Assembly (NCBI GenBank): GCA_012845835.1 | Contig: JABAKD010000024.1 | Span: 2,588,561 to 2,652,560 of the forward strand | DNA length: 64,000 bases | Direction: 5' to 3' | DNA from: Undaria pinnatifida | Lineage: Eukaryota; Sar; Phaeophyceae; Laminariales; Alariaceae | In this document: piece by piece, positions 63,330 through 64,000 of the stretch | Layout of the letters: the number at the start of each line of letters is the position of its first letter | How positions within the stretch are numbered: the first letter of the stretch is position 1 | Position numbers and translations under genes: made by a program | The notes under the pieces: generated by a model | The model's input: the letters and a program-made list of their open reading frames with translations, nothing else | What the model was told of the DNA's origin: nothing | The model's database searches: none

Positions 63330-63490
63330 AGCAAAAAAAAGGTCCTGGTGATGATATGTATAGACTATTCTCTCTTCTTTTGACTTGCGCGGCGCGGAAG
63401 CCGTGCTGTTGCGCTGCGTGCTACGTGCCTTCCGGCGCATGTTGCTGCGCAACAGCGCAATAACAGCCCCCGGCAAAGGCGAAAGAAGCG
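63330..63490 (+). repeat. GCGCAACAC-family repeat, copy 5
   Basis: AAAAAAAGGTCCTGGTGATG, then GCTACGTGCCTTCCGGCGCA, TGTTGCTGCGCAACAGCGCA and GGCAAAGGCGAAAG. Confidence 0.7.
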
Positions 63491-64000
63491 AGCTATTTAG
63501 ACTATGTACTAGGGATCATGAACGAACATGTGAAATAGGGATGTGCATAAAATCCGATCTGATCTGTCCGTATGATACATGGTAAAATGTTACAAGGGCT
63601 CCGCATGGGTGCCGACATCATGCTTTGGGTAGGGCAGGGCAGCACTTCGAATTGTTCGATTCAATACTTGGTTAGAGTAAAAAAGTCACCACACACAAAA
63701 TCGTAGTCTGCGCGTACAATAGTATATGTAAGGTAATGCCAAGAGTTCGATATAGACAAACGATCATAATAATAATGTACTATTATGTATAGACAAATAG
63801 TTACCGTTCTTTAAGTGAATCCGATCCCGAGCTTCATTCATCAGATTCCAATCGGATAAATCCGAGCACACGCCGACTGACCCCTTTAGTCTGGCGACGG
63901 AACGTGTCGAGTGCGTTTCTTATGATATTTTAACTCAAGCCGGGGCCAGCAAGGTGACTGACCATGTCCGCTGCGTGTTCTCTTCGTAGCCACTGAGAGG
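63491..64000. other. no gene seen
   Basis: ACAAGGGCTCCGCATGG near 63593 repeats the outer part of the 30657 hairpin. Otherwise featureless. Confidence 0.4.

Noticed and set aside
1..64000. Bacterial operon, prophage, restriction or defence system
   Set aside because: No Shine-Dalgarno-led gene runs, no overlapping genes and no recognisable defence, phage or integrase domains. Splice sites and repeat content indicate a eukaryote.

Overview
The window is eukaryotic nuclear DNA. It has no bacterial-type operons, its coding pieces are short exons flanked by GT-AG splice sites with pyrimidine tracts (introns such as 43001-43274), and most of it is repetitive. The interstitial TTAGGG motifs (21847-21948), a fragment resembling mitochondrial small-subunit rRNA (52579-52663), Myb/SANT-like domain exons and the GT-AG introns fit a stramenopile. 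My best guess is a brown alga, but that is inference and low confidence.

Layout. 0-5 kb: GGCGGTA-motif arrays, a foldback element at 3.1-3.6 kb, and a tRNA-like inverted element at 4.6-5.0 kb. 5-9.5 kb: decayed minus-strand coding pieces, namely two related secreted-type leader peptides, a Myb/SANT-like exon at 6.1-6.4 kb, and a large exon at 7.9-9.4 kb encoding about six 71-residue repeats. 9.5-22 kb: degenerate satellites (a roughly 175-bp unit at 12.1-13.5 kb), a multiply disabled pseudogene (14.6-15.2 kb), small transposons with readable terminal inverted repeats (15.8-16.3 kb; a 255-bp TA element at 20.55 kb inside another repeat), and interstitial telomere motifs. 22-30 kb: two related Harbinger-like elements and a pair of divergently oriented paralogous first exons (25.4 and 26.3 kb). 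30-41 kb: tandem duplications, minisatellites, a second Myb/SANT-like exon (37.4-37.65 kb) and a tandem pair of 80-bp TTAA-flanked MITEs. 41-49 kb: the most gene-like part, with a zinc-binding exon, a small cysteine-rich two-exon gene end, and a 682-residue RGG/acidic/coiled-coil exon. 49-64 kb: a duplicated terminal exon, the mitochondrial-type rRNA fragment, a 2.4-kb hAT-like element with an 8-bp target duplication, a retrotransposon Gag exon with a decayed continuation, and clustered GC-rich repeats.

The genes do not form an evident pathway. The coherent theme is a repeat-dense interval in which duplicated exon fragments (Myb/SANT-like, leader peptide, VKIE-type first exon, SLDAC terminal exon) sit among non-autonomous DNA transposons of at least four terminal types (hAT-like, Harbinger-like, TTAA/piggyBac-like, TA/mariner-like). 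No complete transposase, reverse transcriptase, intact tRNA, CRISPR array or bacterial system was seen. All functional names rest on motif reading by eye, without database searches.
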